A DNA stretch of 64,000 bases from Burkholderia sp. Bp9143 (GCF_003853645.1 NZ_QTPO01000002.1:62001-126000), one strand, 5' to 3'. Counted from the first letter of the stretch, positions 1-12,476 are shown. The notes: generated by a model from the sequence alone, not told the origin. Numbers and translations: made by a program.

Positions 1-1293
1 CGATACGCCGAGCGGCTCGAGCCACGCGCGCAGCTTGCGCGCGTGCTGTTCCGCGAGGATTTCCGTCGGCGCCATCAGCGCGGCCTGGTAGCCGGCGTCG
101 ATCGCCTGCGTCGCGGCCAGTGCCGCGACGACCGTCTTGCCGCTGCCGACGTCACCCTGCAGCAGCCGCTGCATCGGGTGCGCGAGCGTGAGATCGTGCG
201 CGATCTCGTCGACGACGCGCGACTGCGCGCCCGTCAGCGTGAACGGCAGCGCCGCGTAGAGGCGCGTCGTCAGCGCGTCTGCATCGGCCGCGGTGCGGCG
301 CGGCATCGCGGGCGCCGCGCGCGTGCGGCGCTCCTCGTGCGCGCGCTTGAGCGACATCTGCTGCGCGAGCAGCTCCTCGAACTTGATGCGCGTCCATGCC
401 GGATGCGAGCCGTCCATCAGCGCGGCTTCGTCGGAATCGACGCCCGGGTGGTGCAGGATGCGCACGGCCTGCGCGAGCGTCGGCACGCCGAGCGGCTTCA
501 GGTAGTCGCGCTCGATCTCGGGCGGCAGCAGTTCGGGCAGCGGCGTACGCTCGACCGCGTTCTCGATCGCCTTGCGCAGATACGCCTGCGACACGCCGGC
601 CGTGCTCGGATAGACGGGCGTGAGCACCTGCGGCAGCGGTGCATCCGCCTCGACGACCCGCACCGCCGGATGCACCATTTCCATCCCGAAGAAGCCACCG
701 CGCACGTCGCCGCGCACGCGCAGCCGCTGGCCGACGGCCATCTGCTTGACCTGCGAGCCGTAGAAATTGAGGAAGCGCAGCACGAGCTGCTCGCCGTCGT
801 CGTCCTGGATCTTCACGACGAGCTGCCGACGCGGCCGGTACGCGACCTCGTTGTCGAACACGACGCCCTCGGTCTGCGCGATGCCGCCCGGCAGCAGCTC
901 GCCGATCGGCGTGAGCGTGGTTTCGTCCTCGTAGCGCATCGGCAGATGCAGCACGAGATCGATCGAGCGCGTGAGGCCGAGCTTCGCGAGCTTGTCGGCC
1001 GTCTTCACCGGTTTGTCGGCGGCCGGCTTCTTCTTGCGCTTTGCGCCCAATGCCCCGCCTTCGTCGCCGCCCGCGCCCGGTTCGACCTCGGGTGCGGCGG
1101 CGGCCGGCTGCGCGAGCCGCCCGTCGGCGCCGCGCTTCGGGCCCGCGCGGCGCGGCACGGCACCGCGCGGCTCCGCGCGCTCCACGGAACCGCCCTCCCC
1201 CGCGCTTTGCGCGGGTAATGCGGCATCGTCCGCGTCGAACGGATCGGCGGAATCGGCAACGGCGGCGGTGGAACGGCGTGGTGACACAGGCAT
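1..1293 (-). CDS. recG: ATP-dependent DNA helicase RecG (C-terminal part outside window)
   Basis: RecG remodels stalled replication forks and branched recombination intermediates in the cytoplasm. The 431 visible residues begin with an unusually long, low-complexity Ala/Pro/Arg-rich extension of about 90 residues. The wedge/OB region follows, then the start of the helicase domain with Walker A GDVGSGKT at about residues 380-387 and motif Ia [11 protein letters not shown]. The gene runs off the left edge, so roughly the last 300 residues of a usual ~700-residue RecG are missing. The chosen ATG reads MPVSPRRS and is not preceded by a strong ribosome site, so a start further in, after the extension, is possible. 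It is divergent from queA. Confidence 0.93.
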   Translation of the reverse strand, partial: MPVSPRRSTAAVADSADPFDADDAALPAQSAGEGGSVERAEPRGAVPRRAGPKRGADGRLAQPAAAAPEVEPGAGGDEGGALGAKRKKKPAADKPVKTADKLAKLGLTRSIDLVLHLPMRYEDETTLTPIGELLPGGIAQTEGVVFDNEVAYRPRRQLVVKIQDDDGEQLVLRFLNFYGSQVKQMAVGQRLRVRGDVRGGFFGMEMVHPAVRVVEADAPLPQVLTPVYPSTAGVSQAYLRKAIENAVERTPLPELLPPEIERDYLKPLGVPTLAQAVRILHHPGVDSDEAALMDGSHPAWTRIKFEELLAQQMSLKRAHEERRTRAAPAMPRRTAADADALTTRLYAALPFTLTGAQSRVVDEIAHDLTLAHPMQRLLQGDVGSGKTVVAALAATQAIDAGYQAALMAPTEILAEQHARKLRAWLEPLGVS

Positions 1294-1322
1294 CGGATCG
1301 TCTGGGTGCTTCGCAAGGCAAG

Positions 1323-1328
1323 TACAAT
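1323..1328 (+). promoter_or_regulatory. possible -10 box in the recG/queA divergent gap
   Basis: TACAAT lies in the 167-bp gap between the divergent recG and queA starts. I see no good -35 hexamer at the expected distance, and the box is about 130 bp before the queA start. This is a weak promoter candidate. Confidence 0.3.
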
Positions 1329-1460
1329 AGCGGCTTTCACGTCGTCCGAACGAACGACGCCGGCCAGGCCGCGCATCCCGCCATCATAGCGGCTCGCGCG
1401 CCCCGTTTATGCGTTTCCGCCCTGTCGGCGGCGCCCGCCGGCCGTTTCGAACCAGCCCGC

Positions 1461-3849
<2,389 letters not shown>

Positions 3850-4034
3850 CGGGCCGGCTCCCGGCGGCCCGCGCGACGGTCCGTCACATAGGACGTGTAC
3901 TAAATAATGCATTCCGGGTGCCAGTCGCGACCACCGAATATTACAATTGCCTTTCCAAATGAGTCGCAACGGTGCCGTTTCATGCTTTAACAGCTTGATC
4001 CGAAAGCGCATTTGCCGAGCCGTTTGCGCATGGG

Positions 4035-4063
4035 GCCGGTGGTAGAATAACCGGCTTATTTTT
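4035..4063 (+). terminator. small hairpin plus T-run after tgt, overlapping a -10-like box
   Basis: GCCGGT and ACCGGC form a 6-bp stem with a 9-nt loop, followed by TTATTTTT. The loop contains TAGAAT (4043-4048), which could instead be the -10 of a yajC promoter. The site may end tgt transcription, start yajC transcription, or both; sequence alone does not decide. Confidence 0.4.
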
Positions 4064-4089
4064 CGATCTTCCCCTACGGAGAGACCAAC

Positions 4090-4413
4090 GTGCCGTTCAT
4101 TTCCAATGCCTTCGCGCAAGGTGCCGGTGGCGCCGAATCGAGCCTGATGAGCTTCCTGCCGCTCATCCTGATGTTCGCGGTGCTGTACTTCATCATGATC
4201 CGTCCGCAGATGAAGCGCCAGAAGGAACACCGCAACATGCTCGCGGCCATGGCGAAGGGCGACGAAGTCGTCACGAGCGGCGGCCTCGTCGGCAAGGTGA
4301 CGAAGGTCTCCGAAGGCTACATCGGCGTCGAAATCGCCGAAGGCACCGAAATCACCGTGCAGAAGGCTGCCGTCACGACCATTCTGCCGAAGGGCACGAT
4401 CAAGTCGCTGTAA
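4090..4413 (+). CDS. yajC: Sec translocase auxiliary subunit YajC
   Basis: YajC is a small inner-membrane protein that copurifies with SecD and SecF and assists SecYEG. The 107-residue protein has one N-terminal membrane segment (about residues 22-38, MSFLPLILMFAVLYFIMI), the family hallmark IRPQMKRQKEH directly after it, and a small cytoplasmic domain starting GDEVVTSGGLVGKV. The start codon is GTG at 4090 with GGAGAG just upstream. It leads the yajC-secD-secF cluster; secD starts 106 bp later. Confidence 0.95.
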   Translation: MPFISNAFAQGAGGAESSLMSFLPLILMFAVLYFIMIRPQMKRQKEHRNMLAAMAKGDEVVTSGGLVGKVTKVSEGYIGVEIAEGTEITVQKAAVTTILPKGTIKSL

Positions 4414-4519
4414 GGCTTTCACCGAGCGTCCGGCTCCCCGCGTCGTGCCCGCCTGAGAGAGCGCGCCGCCGCGGCGCCGGACGCGACGCTTTCACGCCAA
4501 CCACCCGTTCGGCCCCCTC

Positions 4520-6541
4520 ATGAATCGTTATCCACTCTGGAAATATGTCGTGATGGTCGTGGCGCTCGCCATCGGCCTTCTGTACACATTGCCCAACTTC
4601 TTCGGCGAAGCGCCGGCGGTGCAGGTGTCGAGCGGCAAGGCCACGGTCAAGCTCGACTCGACCACGCTGACCCAGGTCGAATCCGCGCTCGCCGCGGCAC
4701 AGATCACGCCGGACGACGTCACCTTCGAGAACACGGCGTCCAACGCGAACATCCGCGTGCGCCTGAAGGACACCGATACGCAGCTGCGCGTCAAGGACCT
4801 GCTGCAGAAGTCGCTGAACGCCGATCCGAACGATCCGCAGTACGTCGTCGCACTGAACCTGCAAAGCGCGTCGCCGCGCTGGCTGACCGCGCTGCACGCA
4901 CTGCCGATGTATCTCGGCCTCGACCTGCGCGGCGGTGTCCACTTCCTGCTCCAGGTCGACATGACGGGCGCGCTCACGAAGAAGCTCGACTCCGATGCGA
5001 CCGACGCGCGCACGCTGCTGCGCGACAAGAACATCCGCGACGGCGGCGTGAGCCGCGTCGACCAGTCCGTCGTCGTCAACTTCAGCGATGCGCAGACGGC
5101 GGAAGACGCCCGCAAGGTACTCGCCGCGTCGGTCACCGAACTGCAATGGGCGACCCAGCCCGGCGGCGGCGGCACGCAAGTCGTCGGCACGTTCACGCCG
5201 GCCGTGCAGAAGGCCGTCGAGGACGCCGCGCTCAAGCAGAACCTGACCACGCTCCACAACCGCGTGAACGAACTCGGCGTGTCGGAGCCGATCCTGCAAC
5301 AGCAAGGCAGCGACCGCATCGTCGTCGAACTGCCGGGCGTGCAGGACACCGCGAAGGCGAAGGACATCATCGGCCGCACCGCGACGCTCGAGGCGCGCCT
5401 CGCCGATCCGATCAACACGCACCCGAACCCGAACGACCCCGTGCCGCCGGGCGAGGAGCTGTTCACGCAGGGCAACCAGGCGCCCGTGCTGCTGAAGAAG
5501 GACGTGATCTTCACCGGCGACCGCATCATCGATGCGTCGGCCGGCTTCGACGAACACCAGCGTCCGTCGGTCAACATCCGCCTCGACTCGGCGGGCGGCC
5601 GCTCGGTGCGCGCGGTGTCGCGCGACAACATCGGCAAGCCGATGGCGATGGTGCTGTTCGAGAAGGGCAAGGGCGAGGTGCTGACGGTCGCGACGATCCA
5701 GTCCGAACTCGGCGACCGCTTCCAGATCACGGGCCAGCCGACGCCGCAGGCCGCGGCCGACCTCGCGCTGCTGCTGCGCGCCGGTTCGCTCGCCGCACCG
5801 ATGGACATCATCGAGGAACGCACGATCGGCCCGAGCCTCGGCGCGGACAACATCAAGATGGGCGTCCACTCGGTGATCTGGGGCTTCTGCGCGATCGCCG
5901 TGTTCATGATCGCGTACTACATGCTGTTCGGCGTGATCTCGGTGATCGGCCTGTCGGTGAACCTGCTGCTGCTCGTCGCGGTGCTGTCGCTGATGCAGGC
6001 GACGCTGACGCTGCCGGGTATCGCGGCAATCGCGCTCGCGCTCGGTATGGCGATCGACTCGAACGTGCTGATCAACGAGCGCGTGCGTGAAGAACTGCGC
6101 GCCGGCCAGCCGCCGCAGATCGCGATCCAGGCCGGCTATGCGCACGCGTGGGCGACGATTCTCGACTCGAACGTCACCACGCTGATCGCCGGCCTCGCGC
6201 TGCTCGCGTTCGGCTCGGGCCCGGTTCGCGCGTTCGCGATCGTGCACTGCCTCGGCATCCTGACGTCGATGTTCTCCGCGGTGTTCTTCTCGCGCGGGAT
6301 CGTCAACCTCTGGTACGGCGGCCGCAAGAAGCTGAAGTCGCTCGCGATCGGCCAGGTGTGGAAGCCGGAAGGCGCCACGGCCGGCGCATCGTTCGCCGCG
6401 GCCGACGAATCGACCGACACCGCGCGCGCCGCGAAGCTCGCCGCGCCCGCGAAGGGCGACGCACCGCGCGCCGGCAAGCCGCAGCTGCGCAACCGCGCGC
6501 AGCAAGGCGTGTCGCCGAAGAAACCGGGCTCGACCCAATAA
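4520..6541 (+). CDS. secD: protein translocase subunit SecD
   Basis: SecD is a six-span inner-membrane RND-type protein that, with SecF, uses the proton gradient to pull preproteins across the membrane. The 673-residue protein has an N-terminal membrane helix, the LGLDLRGGVHFLLQVD signature near residue 130, a large periplasmic region, and a C-terminal block of membrane helices beginning VIWGFCAIAVFMIAYYM. It is longer than the roughly 615 residues of E. coli SecD because of a basic, Ala-rich tail of about 60 residues. secF follows 18 bp downstream, so the two are cotranscribed. Confidence 0.97.
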   Translation: MNRYPLWKYVVMVVALAIGLLYTLPNFFGEAPAVQVSSGKATVKLDSTTLTQVESALAAAQITPDDVTFENTASNANIRVRLKDTDTQLRVKDLLQKSLNADPNDPQYVVALNLQSASPRWLTALHALPMYLGLDLRGGVHFLLQVDMTGALTKKLDSDATDARTLLRDKNIRDGGVSRVDQSVVVNFSDAQTAEDARKVLAASVTELQWATQPGGGGTQVVGTFTPAVQKAVEDAALKQNLTTLHNRVNELGVSEPILQQQGSDRIVVELPGVQDTAKAKDIIGRTATLEARLADPINTHPNPNDPVPPGEELFTQGNQAPVLLKKDVIFTGDRIIDASAGFDEHQRPSVNIRLDSAGGRSVRAVSRDNIGKPMAMVLFEKGKGEVLTVATIQSELGDRFQITGQPTPQAAADLALLLRAGSLAAPMDIIEERTIGPSLGADNIKMGVHSVIWGFCAIAVFMIAYYMLFGVISVIGLSVNLLLLVAVLSLMQATLTLPGIAAIALALGMAIDSNVLINERVREELRAGQPPQIAIQAGYAHAWATILDSNVTTLIAGLALLAFGSGPVRAFAIVHCLGILTSMFSAVFFSRGIVNLWYGGRKKLKSLAIGQVWKPEGATAGASFAAADESTDTARAAKLAAPAKGDAPRAGKPQLRNRAQQGVSPKKPGSTQ

Positions 6542-6559
6542 GGCCCCGGAGACGAAGCC

Positions 6560-7510
6560 ATGGAATTTTTCCGCATCCGTAAAGACATTCCGTTCATGCG
6601 GCACGCGCTGGTGTTCAACGTGATCTCGCTGGTCACGTTCCTCGCCGCCGTGTTCTTCCTGTTCCACCGCGGGCTGCACCTGTCCGTCGAATTCACCGGC
6701 GGTACGGTGATCGAGGTCCAGTACCAGCAGGCCGCGCAGCTCGAGCCCGTGCGCAACACGCTCGGCAAGCTCGGCTACGCCGATGCGCAGGTGCAGAACT
6801 TCGGCACGTCGCGCAACGTGCTGATCCGCCTGCAGCTGAAGGAAGGCCTCACGTCCGCGCAGCAGAGCGACCAGGTGATGACCGCGCTGAAGGCGCAAAG
6901 CCCCGACGTGACGCTGCAGCGCGTCGAGTTCGTCGGCCCGCAGGTCGGCCGCGAGCTCGCGACCGACGGTCTCCTCGCGCTCGCGTGCGTCGTGATCGGC
7001 ATCGTGATCTACCTGTCGATCCGCTTCGAATGGAAGTACGCGATCGCCGGCATCATCGCCAACCTGCACGACGTCGTGATCATTCTCGGCTTCTTCGCGT
7101 TCTTCCAGTGGGAATTCTCGCTGGCGGTGCTCGCGGCGATCCTCGCGGTGCTCGGCTACTCGGTCAACGAGTCGGTCGTCATCTTCGACCGGATCCGCGA
7201 AACGTTCCGCCGCGAACGCAAGATGAGCGTGCAGGAAGTGATCAACCACGCGATCACGACCACGATGTCGCGGACGATCATCACGCACACGTCGACGGAA
7301 ATGATGGTGCTGTCGATGTTCTTCTTCGGCGGCCCGACGCTGCACTACTTCGCGCTCGCGCTGACGGTCGGCATCATGTTCGGCATCTACTCGTCGGTGT
7401 TCGTCGCGGGCTCGCTCGCGATGTGGCTCGGCATCAAGCGCGAAGACCTGATCAAGGAAAAGAAGACCGCGCACGATCCGGACGATCCGAACGCGGGCGC
7501 ACAGGTTTAA
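6560..7510 (+). CDS. secF: protein translocase subunit SecF
   Basis: SecF is the partner of SecD in the inner-membrane translocation motor. The 316-residue protein has an N-terminal membrane helix, the SVEFTGGTVIEVQ signature soon after it, a short periplasmic loop, and five further hydrophobic segments, including AILAVLGYSVNESVVIFDRI, a conserved SecF stretch. Length is normal. It ends the yajC-secD-secF unit and is followed by a strong intrinsic terminator about 28 bp past the stop. Confidence 0.97.
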   Translation: MEFFRIRKDIPFMRHALVFNVISLVTFLAAVFFLFHRGLHLSVEFTGGTVIEVQYQQAAQLEPVRNTLGKLGYADAQVQNFGTSRNVLIRLQLKEGLTSAQQSDQVMTALKAQSPDVTLQRVEFVGPQVGRELATDGLLALACVVIGIVIYLSIRFEWKYAIAGIIANLHDVVIILGFFAFFQWEFSLAVLAAILAVLGYSVNESVVIFDRIRETFRRERKMSVQEVINHAITTTMSRTIITHTSTEMMVLSMFFFGGPTLHYFALALTVGIMFGIYSSVFVAGSLAMWLGIKREDLIKEKKTAHDPDDPNAGAQV

Positions 7511-7537
7511 GCGCCGCGTCGTTTCGGCTGATACGAG

Positions 7538-7567
7538 AAGGCCGGTCCTGTTGGACCGGCCTTTTTT
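7538..7567 (+). terminator. intrinsic terminator of the yajC-secDF cluster
   Basis: AAGGCCGGTCC and GGACCGGCCTT form an 11-bp perfect stem with a TGTT loop, running into a six-T tract. It lies just after the secF stop. Confidence 0.92.
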
Positions 7568-7669
7568 CATGCACGAACCGCTGCCCTCTTCATCCGGCGC
7601 GACCGCACGGACCATCGGCTACAATCGCCTCACCGTCCCGCCCCGCCACCCGCCGAAGCCACGGTCGTC

Positions 7670-9226
7670 ATGATGCCAGCCACGCGTGTCGTTTACCGCA
7701 TCGTCGCCTGGAGTACCGGCGTAGCCGCCGCGGCTGCGTTCGTTGCATGCGCATCGGCCGCCCGCGCGCAGTCCGTGCCACCCGCCGCCGCGTCTGTCGT
7801 CCCGCCCGCCACGCCGCCTGCTGCCGCCTCGCAACCGTCACCCTGCCCGCCCGGCTGGGAACCGCAGCTCTGCGAACTGAAGGCCGCGGTCGACGTGCTG
7901 AAGAAGCAGCACCTGACCGACGTCGACATCGGCGCACTGCTCGACGCCACCGTGCACGACGGGATCAAGACGCTGCCGCACGCGCGCTTCTTCAACGCGA
8001 AGGAGCACCAGCAACAGCTCGATGACGAGCGCCGCGCACGCGACGGCACGCCGGGCATCGGCATCGTGTTCGAGACGCGGCCCGACGGGCTGCACATCAT
8101 CGACGTGATTCCCGACGCGCCCGCCGAACAGGCCGGCGTGCGACCCGACGATCTCGTCGTCGCGATGAACGACCAGAGTGTCGTCGGCATCGACAGCAGC
8201 GACGTCGTGAAACTCGCGAAGGGCGACGCGGGCGTGCCGCTGAAACTCACGGTCCGGCGCGGTCCGAACCACGCGACGCTGACCTTCGCGCCGGTCCGCG
8301 CGATCGTCAGGCCGCACCCGGCGACCGCGAAGCGGCTCGCCGGCGACATCCTGTACACGCGGCTGTCGGGCTTCCCGGAGCCCGCGGTCGGCAACTATAT
8401 CGACGCGGTGCAGGCCGCGCGCCGCGCGGGGCCGCCGGTGCAAGGCGTGATCCTCGACCTGCGCATCAATGGCGGCGGCGCGCTGAATGCGGCGATCGGC
8501 ATCACCGCGCTGTTCGCCAGGCGCGACCACACCGCGATGGTGACGCTCGAGCGCGACGGCACGAAGCGCCGCCGCTTCTCGACCAACTGGCCCGACTACG
8601 AACTGCCGGTCATGCACGGCCAGGATCCGCTCGCGCCGCTGCAGGCCGACGACTGGTGGCGCGCCGTGCCGCTCGTCGTGCTCGTCGACGGACAGAGCGC
8701 GTCCGCCGCCGAAGCGACCGCGGCGGCATTGAAGGATCTCGGCCGCGCGCGGCTGCTCGGGATGCCGACCTACGGGAAGGGGCTCGCGCAAACCGGCGTC
8801 GACCTGATCGACGGCACGCGGCTCAATTTCACGTTCGCGCGCAACCTGCGGCCGAACGGCTGCCCGATGGACGGCTACGGCGTCGTGCCGGACTGGCTCG
8901 TGCCGCCGCGCCGTGATTCGGACGTCGACGGCGTGCTGCTGTGGTACCGCGAAGTCGATCTCGCTCGCGCGCCCTATGCGGACCGGCTGGCGCCCGATCC
9001 GTTCGCGCAGGTACGCAAGGCGCGGCAGACATTGCGCGAACAGCGCGTGCGCGCGAAGGTCGATACGTCGAAGAGCGCGGCGCTACCGCAGCGCGAATTC
9101 GGCTCGGCCGCCGACTGGCAGCTCCGGCAGGCGCTCAACGCGCTCGCCGGCCGGCCCGTGCGGACCATCGCTGCGCCGGCGCAACTGATGCCGGCACAGC
9201 CGGTATGCGAGCGCGGCAGCGACTGA
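7670..9226 (+). CDS. S41-family C-terminal processing peptidase, exported
   Basis: A 518-residue serine peptidase of the CtpA/Prc type. An N-terminal signal peptide ends near residue 33 (ACASAARAQS), placing it in the periplasm. A PDZ domain follows (GIGIVFETRPDGLHIIDVIP, about residues 123-215), then the S41 catalytic domain with QSASAAEA giving Ser345 and TYGKG giving Lys370, the 25-residue Ser/Lys spacing of the family. The substrate cannot be told from sequence. A TACAAT box at 7620-7625 could drive it. The gene is convergent with the MFS transporter, with only 20 bp between stops. Confidence 0.88.
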   Translation: MMPATRVVYRIVAWSTGVAAAAAFVACASAARAQSVPPAAASVVPPATPPAAASQPSPCPPGWEPQLCELKAAVDVLKKQHLTDVDIGALLDATVHDGIKTLPHARFFNAKEHQQQLDDERRARDGTPGIGIVFETRPDGLHIIDVIPDAPAEQAGVRPDDLVVAMNDQSVVGIDSSDVVKLAKGDAGVPLKLTVRRGPNHATLTFAPVRAIVRPHPATAKRLAGDILYTRLSGFPEPAVGNYIDAVQAARRAGPPVQGVILDLRINGGGALNAAIGITALFARRDHTAMVTLERDGTKRRRFSTNWPDYELPVMHGQDPLAPLQADDWWRAVPLVVLVDGQSASAAEATAAALKDLGRARLLGMPTYGKGLAQTGVDLIDGTRLNFTFARNLRPNGCPMDGYGVVPDWLVPPRRDSDVDGVLLWYREVDLARAPYADRLAPDPFAQVRKARQTLREQRVRAKVDTSKSAALPQREFGSAADWQLRQALNALAGRPVRTIAAPAQLMPAQPVCERGSD

Positions 9227-9246
9227 CACGCTTCCGCGCGCCCCCG

Positions 9247-10524
9247 TCAACGAAACCCGAACCGCCGCCTCAGCACGACCAGCGCCGCGAGGCTCAGCAC
9301 GGCCGCGAACATCAGGTAGAAGCTCGGCGCGGTCTTCATCCCGGTCGCGCGGATCAGCCACGCGATGATGAACGGCCCGAAGCCGCCGAAGATCGTCACC
9401 GCGACGTTATAGGCGAGCGACATCCCGGTCGTGCGCGTCTGCACCGGAAACACTTCGGACAGCAGCCCCGGCAGCGCCGCGAAATAGCCGGTCATCAGGA
9501 ACGCGAGCAGCACCTGCAGCGCGATCAGCGTGCCGAAGCCCGGATGCTCGACCAGGTACGCGAACGCCGGATAGATCAGCACGAGAATGCCGATGGCCGG
9601 CGCGAGCATCACGCGCACGCGGCCGTAGCAATCCGACCAGTGGCCGACGAGCGGCGCGAACGCCATCTGGATCACGCCGACGACGAGGATCGCCGCGAAC
9701 GCGGCGGACGGCGCGAGGCCGAGCTGCTTCACGCCGTAGGTCGGCATGAACAGCACGAGATAGGTCGCGACGGTGCCGAGCACCACCACGCCCATCGCCG
9801 CGACGAGCCGCGCCTTGTGCGATGCGAACGTGTCGCGCAACGGGCTCGCGCTGCTTTCGGCCGCGAGAAACTCGGGCGTCTCGTCGACCTTCGAACGGAT
9901 GTAGTAAGCGACGGGCCCGAGCAGCAGCCCGAAGAAGAACGGAATGCGCCAGCCCCACGCGGCCATCTGCTCGGCCGTGAGCTGTGCGTTCAGCACGGTG
10001 CCGAAGCCGGCCGCGAGCAGCGTCGTGAGCCCCTGGCTCGCGACCTGCCAGCTCGCGAAGAAACCGCGCCGGCCCGGCACGTGCTCGGCCAGGAACGCGG
10101 TCGCGCTGCCGAATTCGCCGCCGGCCGAAAAACCCTGCATCAGCCGCGCGGCGACGAGGATCAGCGGCGCGGCGACGCCGATCGTCCGGTAGGTCGGCAG
10201 CACCGCGATGACCAGGGTGCCGGCCATCATCAGCAGGATCGACAGCGTGAGGGCGGCCTTGCGGCCGGCGCGGTCGGCGTATGCGCCGAGCACGATCGCG
10301 CCGAGCGGGCGCATGAAGAACGACACGCCGAACGTGCCGAGCGTGAGCAGCAGCGACACGGTGTCGTTGCCGGCCGGAAAGAACAGCTTCGAGATCGTCA
10401 CCGCGAAGAAGCCATAGACCACGAGGTCGAACCACTCGAGCGCGTTGCCGATCGACGCGGCGACCACCGCGCGCCACACGCGCGGCGACGTGGCAATGGA
10501 GCTGGACTGCGTGACGGCGTGCAT
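9247..10524 (-). CDS. MFS transporter, metabolite:H+ symporter type
   Basis: A 425-residue, 12-span inner-membrane transporter of the metabolite:H+ symporter group (relatives include KgtP, ProP and citrate transporters). Supporting segments are IGNALEWFDLVVYGFFA in helix 1, GAYADRAGRKAAL between helices 2 and 3, and RLMQGFSAGGEFGSATAFLAEHVP. Substrates in this group are mostly organic acids or betaines; the exact one is not predictable here. AAGGAG stands 7 nt before the ATG. It lies alone between a protease gene and the cytochrome b561/YceI unit. Confidence 0.88.
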   Translation of the reverse strand: MHAVTQSSSIATSPRVWRAVVAASIGNALEWFDLVVYGFFAVTISKLFFPAGNDTVSLLLTLGTFGVSFFMRPLGAIVLGAYADRAGRKAALTLSILLMMAGTLVIAVLPTYRTIGVAAPLILVAARLMQGFSAGGEFGSATAFLAEHVPGRRGFFASWQVASQGLTTLLAAGFGTVLNAQLTAEQMAAWGWRIPFFFGLLLGPVAYYIRSKVDETPEFLAAESSASPLRDTFASHKARLVAAMGVVVLGTVATYLVLFMPTYGVKQLGLAPSAAFAAILVVGVIQMAFAPLVGHWSDCYGRVRVMLAPAIGILVLIYPAFAYLVEHPGFGTLIALQVLLAFLMTGYFAALPGLLSEVFPVQTRTTGMSLAYNVAVTIFGGFGPFIIAWLIRATGMKTAPSFYLMFAAVLSLAALVVLRRRFGFR

Positions 10525-10605
10525 CGGCGATCTCCTTGTCGTTGTACGTTCTGTTTGACGCGTCCGTTCTCGCGCCGCGAGCTGTGCCGACGATTATAGG
10601 CGCGC

Positions 10606-10646
10606 AAAAAAAACCGCCGCGCCCCCGGAGAAAGGGAGCGCGGCGG
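10606..10646 (-). terminator. intrinsic terminator of the b561/YceI operon
   Basis: Read on the minus strand, CCGCCGCGC and GCGCGGCGG form a 9-bp stem followed by eight T residues. It lies about 55 bp past the stop of the last YceI gene. Confidence 0.88.
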
Positions 10647-10699
10647 CTGGCACGCGACGGGCCGGCGGCGTGACGCGGCGGCCGGCCCGGCCGGGCGCG

Positions 10700-11281
10700 T
10701 TACTGCTGCTTGACGGCTTCGGCCGTGATCAGCAGCTTCGTCTTCATCTTGAAGCCGTACTGCTTGCCGTAGTCGAGGCCGAAATCGTCGCGGCTGAATT
10801 CGCCGACCGCGTCGACGCCGCACACTTCACGCTTGAGCATCGGATGCGGCATGCACTTGAGCGAGTCGATCTTCAGCGTCAGCGGCTTCGTGACGCCATG
10901 CATCGTCAGGTTGCCGACCACCGACACCGGCTTGTCGCCGTCGAACTTGATGGTGCCCTTGTAGTTCGCCTGCGGGAACTTGGCCGCGTCGAAGAACTCG
11001 GCCGTCTGCAGGTGCTCGTCGAGCTTCGCGCTGCCCGTGTGGATCGACGCGATGTCGGTCGTCACGTCGACCGTACCGGTCTTCGCCGCGCGGTCGAGCG
11101 TCACGGAGCCGCTCGACTTGTCGAACTTGCCGCGCCAGACGGACAGGCCGCCGAAGTGGTCGGCCTCGAAGCTCGGGTACGTGTGGCTCGGGTCGAACTG
11201 GTACGTCGCGCTGTCGGCGAATGCCGAGAACGACAGCGAAGCGGCCAGCGCGCCCGCGGCGATGATCAGATGCTTTTTCAA
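10700..11281 (-). CDS. YceI family periplasmic protein (second copy in operon)
   Basis: A 193-residue YceI-family protein, a lipocalin-like barrel that in characterised relatives binds isoprenoid or polyprenyl ligands. It has a signal peptide ([21 protein letters not shown]), then [19 protein letters not shown], a typical YceI opening. The start is a TTG at 11281 supported by AAGGAG 7 nt upstream; no ATG fits. It lies 65 bp after another YceI gene and downstream of a cytochrome b561, matching the yceJ-yceI pairing of E. coli. A terminator follows. Confidence 0.9.
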   Translation of the reverse strand: MKKHLIIAAGALAASLSFSAFADSATYQFDPSHTYPSFEADHFGGLSVWRGKFDKSSGSVTLDRAAKTGTVDVTTDIASIHTGSAKLDEHLQTAEFFDAAKFPQANYKGTIKFDGDKPVSVVGNLTMHGVTKPLTLKIDSLKCMPHPMLKREVCGVDAVGEFSRDDFGLDYGKQYGFKMKTKLLITAEAVKQQ

Positions 11282-11346
11282 ACGCTTTCTCCTTGGAACA
11301 GCGCCGCGCCCTCGCGCGGCATTCGGGTGATTCGACAGCCCGCCGC

Positions 11347-11907
11347 TTACTTCGCGGCGACGAGATGGAACTTGATCTGCACTTCGTCGGCGACGATCGA
11401 CGTGTCCTTCCACTCGCCGGTGCCGACGTTGAACGCCGAGCGCTTGATCGGCAGCACGCCGTCGAAGGTCTGCGTCGCGCCGTTCTGCGTGACCGTGACG
11501 GGCACCGTGACGGTCTCGGACTTGCCCTTGATCGTCAGCTTGCCGGTCACGTTGTACTTGTTGCCGCCGGCCGGCGCGATCGCCGACGACGCGAAGGTCG
11601 CCTGCGGATACGCCTTCGCGTCGAACCAGTCCTTGCCGGTGACCTGCTCGTTGTACATCTTGTCGCCGAGGTCGAAGCTGGCGATGTCGATCGACATTTG
11701 CGCGCTGCCCTGCGCGGCCTTCGCCGGGTCGAACTTCACCTGCGCGGAAAACTTCTTGAATGCGCCCTCGGTCGGCACGTTCATCTGCTTCGACACGGCG
11801 GACACCTTGCTCTTCGCGAGATCGACGTCGGCATGCGCCGCGGCCGACGCGAAAAGTGACACCGCGGCGAACGCGGTCAGCATGGAGCGGGAGAAAGACA
11901 CTTTCAT
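11347..11907 (-). CDS. YceI family periplasmic protein (first copy in operon)
   Basis: A 186-residue YceI-family protein with a signal peptide [20 protein letters not shown] ending near ASAAAHA, then the mature barrel domain. It is clearly diverged from the neighbouring YceI copy and probably represents an old duplication. Two in-frame ATGs exist: 11919, which overlaps the TGA of the cytochrome gene, and 11907. I chose 11907 because AAGGA precedes it and the signal peptide then starts normally. The ligand is unknown. Confidence 0.9.
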   Translation of the reverse strand: MKVSFSRSMLTAFAAVSLFASAAAHADVDLAKSKVSAVSKQMNVPTEGAFKKFSAQVKFDPAKAAQGSAQMSIDIASFDLGDKMYNEQVTGKDWFDAKAYPQATFASSAIAPAGGNKYNVTGKLTIKGKSETVTVPVTVTQNGATQTFDGVLPIKRSAFNVGTGEWKDTSIVADEVQIKFHLVAAK

Positions 11908-11915
11908 GGGATCCT

Positions 11916-12476
11916 TCATTTGGCGGAGGGAAGCATCCGCGACAGCAGGCCGTCGCGGTCCAACAACTGGTGCTTGAGCGCCGCGAGCACGTGCATGGCG
12001 ACGAGCGCAAGCAGAATGTAATTCAAAGCCACGTGCAGCGTCTTGAAGGTTTCCTTCAGCACCGGATCGGGATCGATCAGGCGCGGCAGCGGCACGATGC
12101 CGAGGTAGACGACTGGAATGTTCGATGCCGAGCTGTACAGGTAGCCCGTTACCGGGATCACGATCATCAGCACGTACAGCAGCATGTGCACGCCGTGCGA
12201 CACCGCACGCTGCCACGCCGGCGTATCGCCGGGCAGCGCCGGCGCCGCGTGAGTCGCGCGCCACAGCACGCGCACGACGGCCAGTGCGAACACCGTCACG
12301 CCGATCCACTTGTGCCACGAGAAGTACTTCAGCTTGGTCGGCGTGAAACCGGGGATGTCGGTCATCACCCAGCCGAGCGCGAAGCCGCAGATGATCAGCA
12401 GCGCGATCAGCCAGTGCAGCGCGATCGCGGTCTGCGTGTAATGTGTCGGCGTGGCCGGCAGCGATTTCGATACCAT
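11916..12476 (-). CDS. cytochrome b561 family protein
   Basis: A 186-residue inner-membrane di-heme cytochrome b of the YceJ/CybB type. Four hydrophobic helices carry candidate heme-ligand histidines: [20 protein letters not shown], the WHKWIG segment, [17 protein letters not shown], and [20 protein letters not shown]. Such proteins pass electrons between quinol and periplasmic acceptors. It is the first gene of a three-gene unit with two YceI proteins, its stop reaching the first YceI region. It is divergent from the pqi operon. Confidence 0.92.
   Translation of the reverse strand: MVSKSLPATPTHYTQTAIALHWLIALLIICGFALGWVMTDIPGFTPTKLKYFSWHKWIGVTVFALAVVRVLWRATHAAPALPGDTPAWQRAVSHGVHMLLYVLMIVIPVTGYLYSSASNIPVVYLGIVPLPRLIDPDPVLKETFKTLHVALNYILLALVAMHVLAALKHQLLDRDGLLSRMLPSAK

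Noticed and set aside
4400..7615. Long open frame opposite yajC-secD-secF
   Set aside because: Arg/Glu/His-rich low-complexity translation with no family resemblance; it mirrors secD and secF and arises from GC-rich codon bias.
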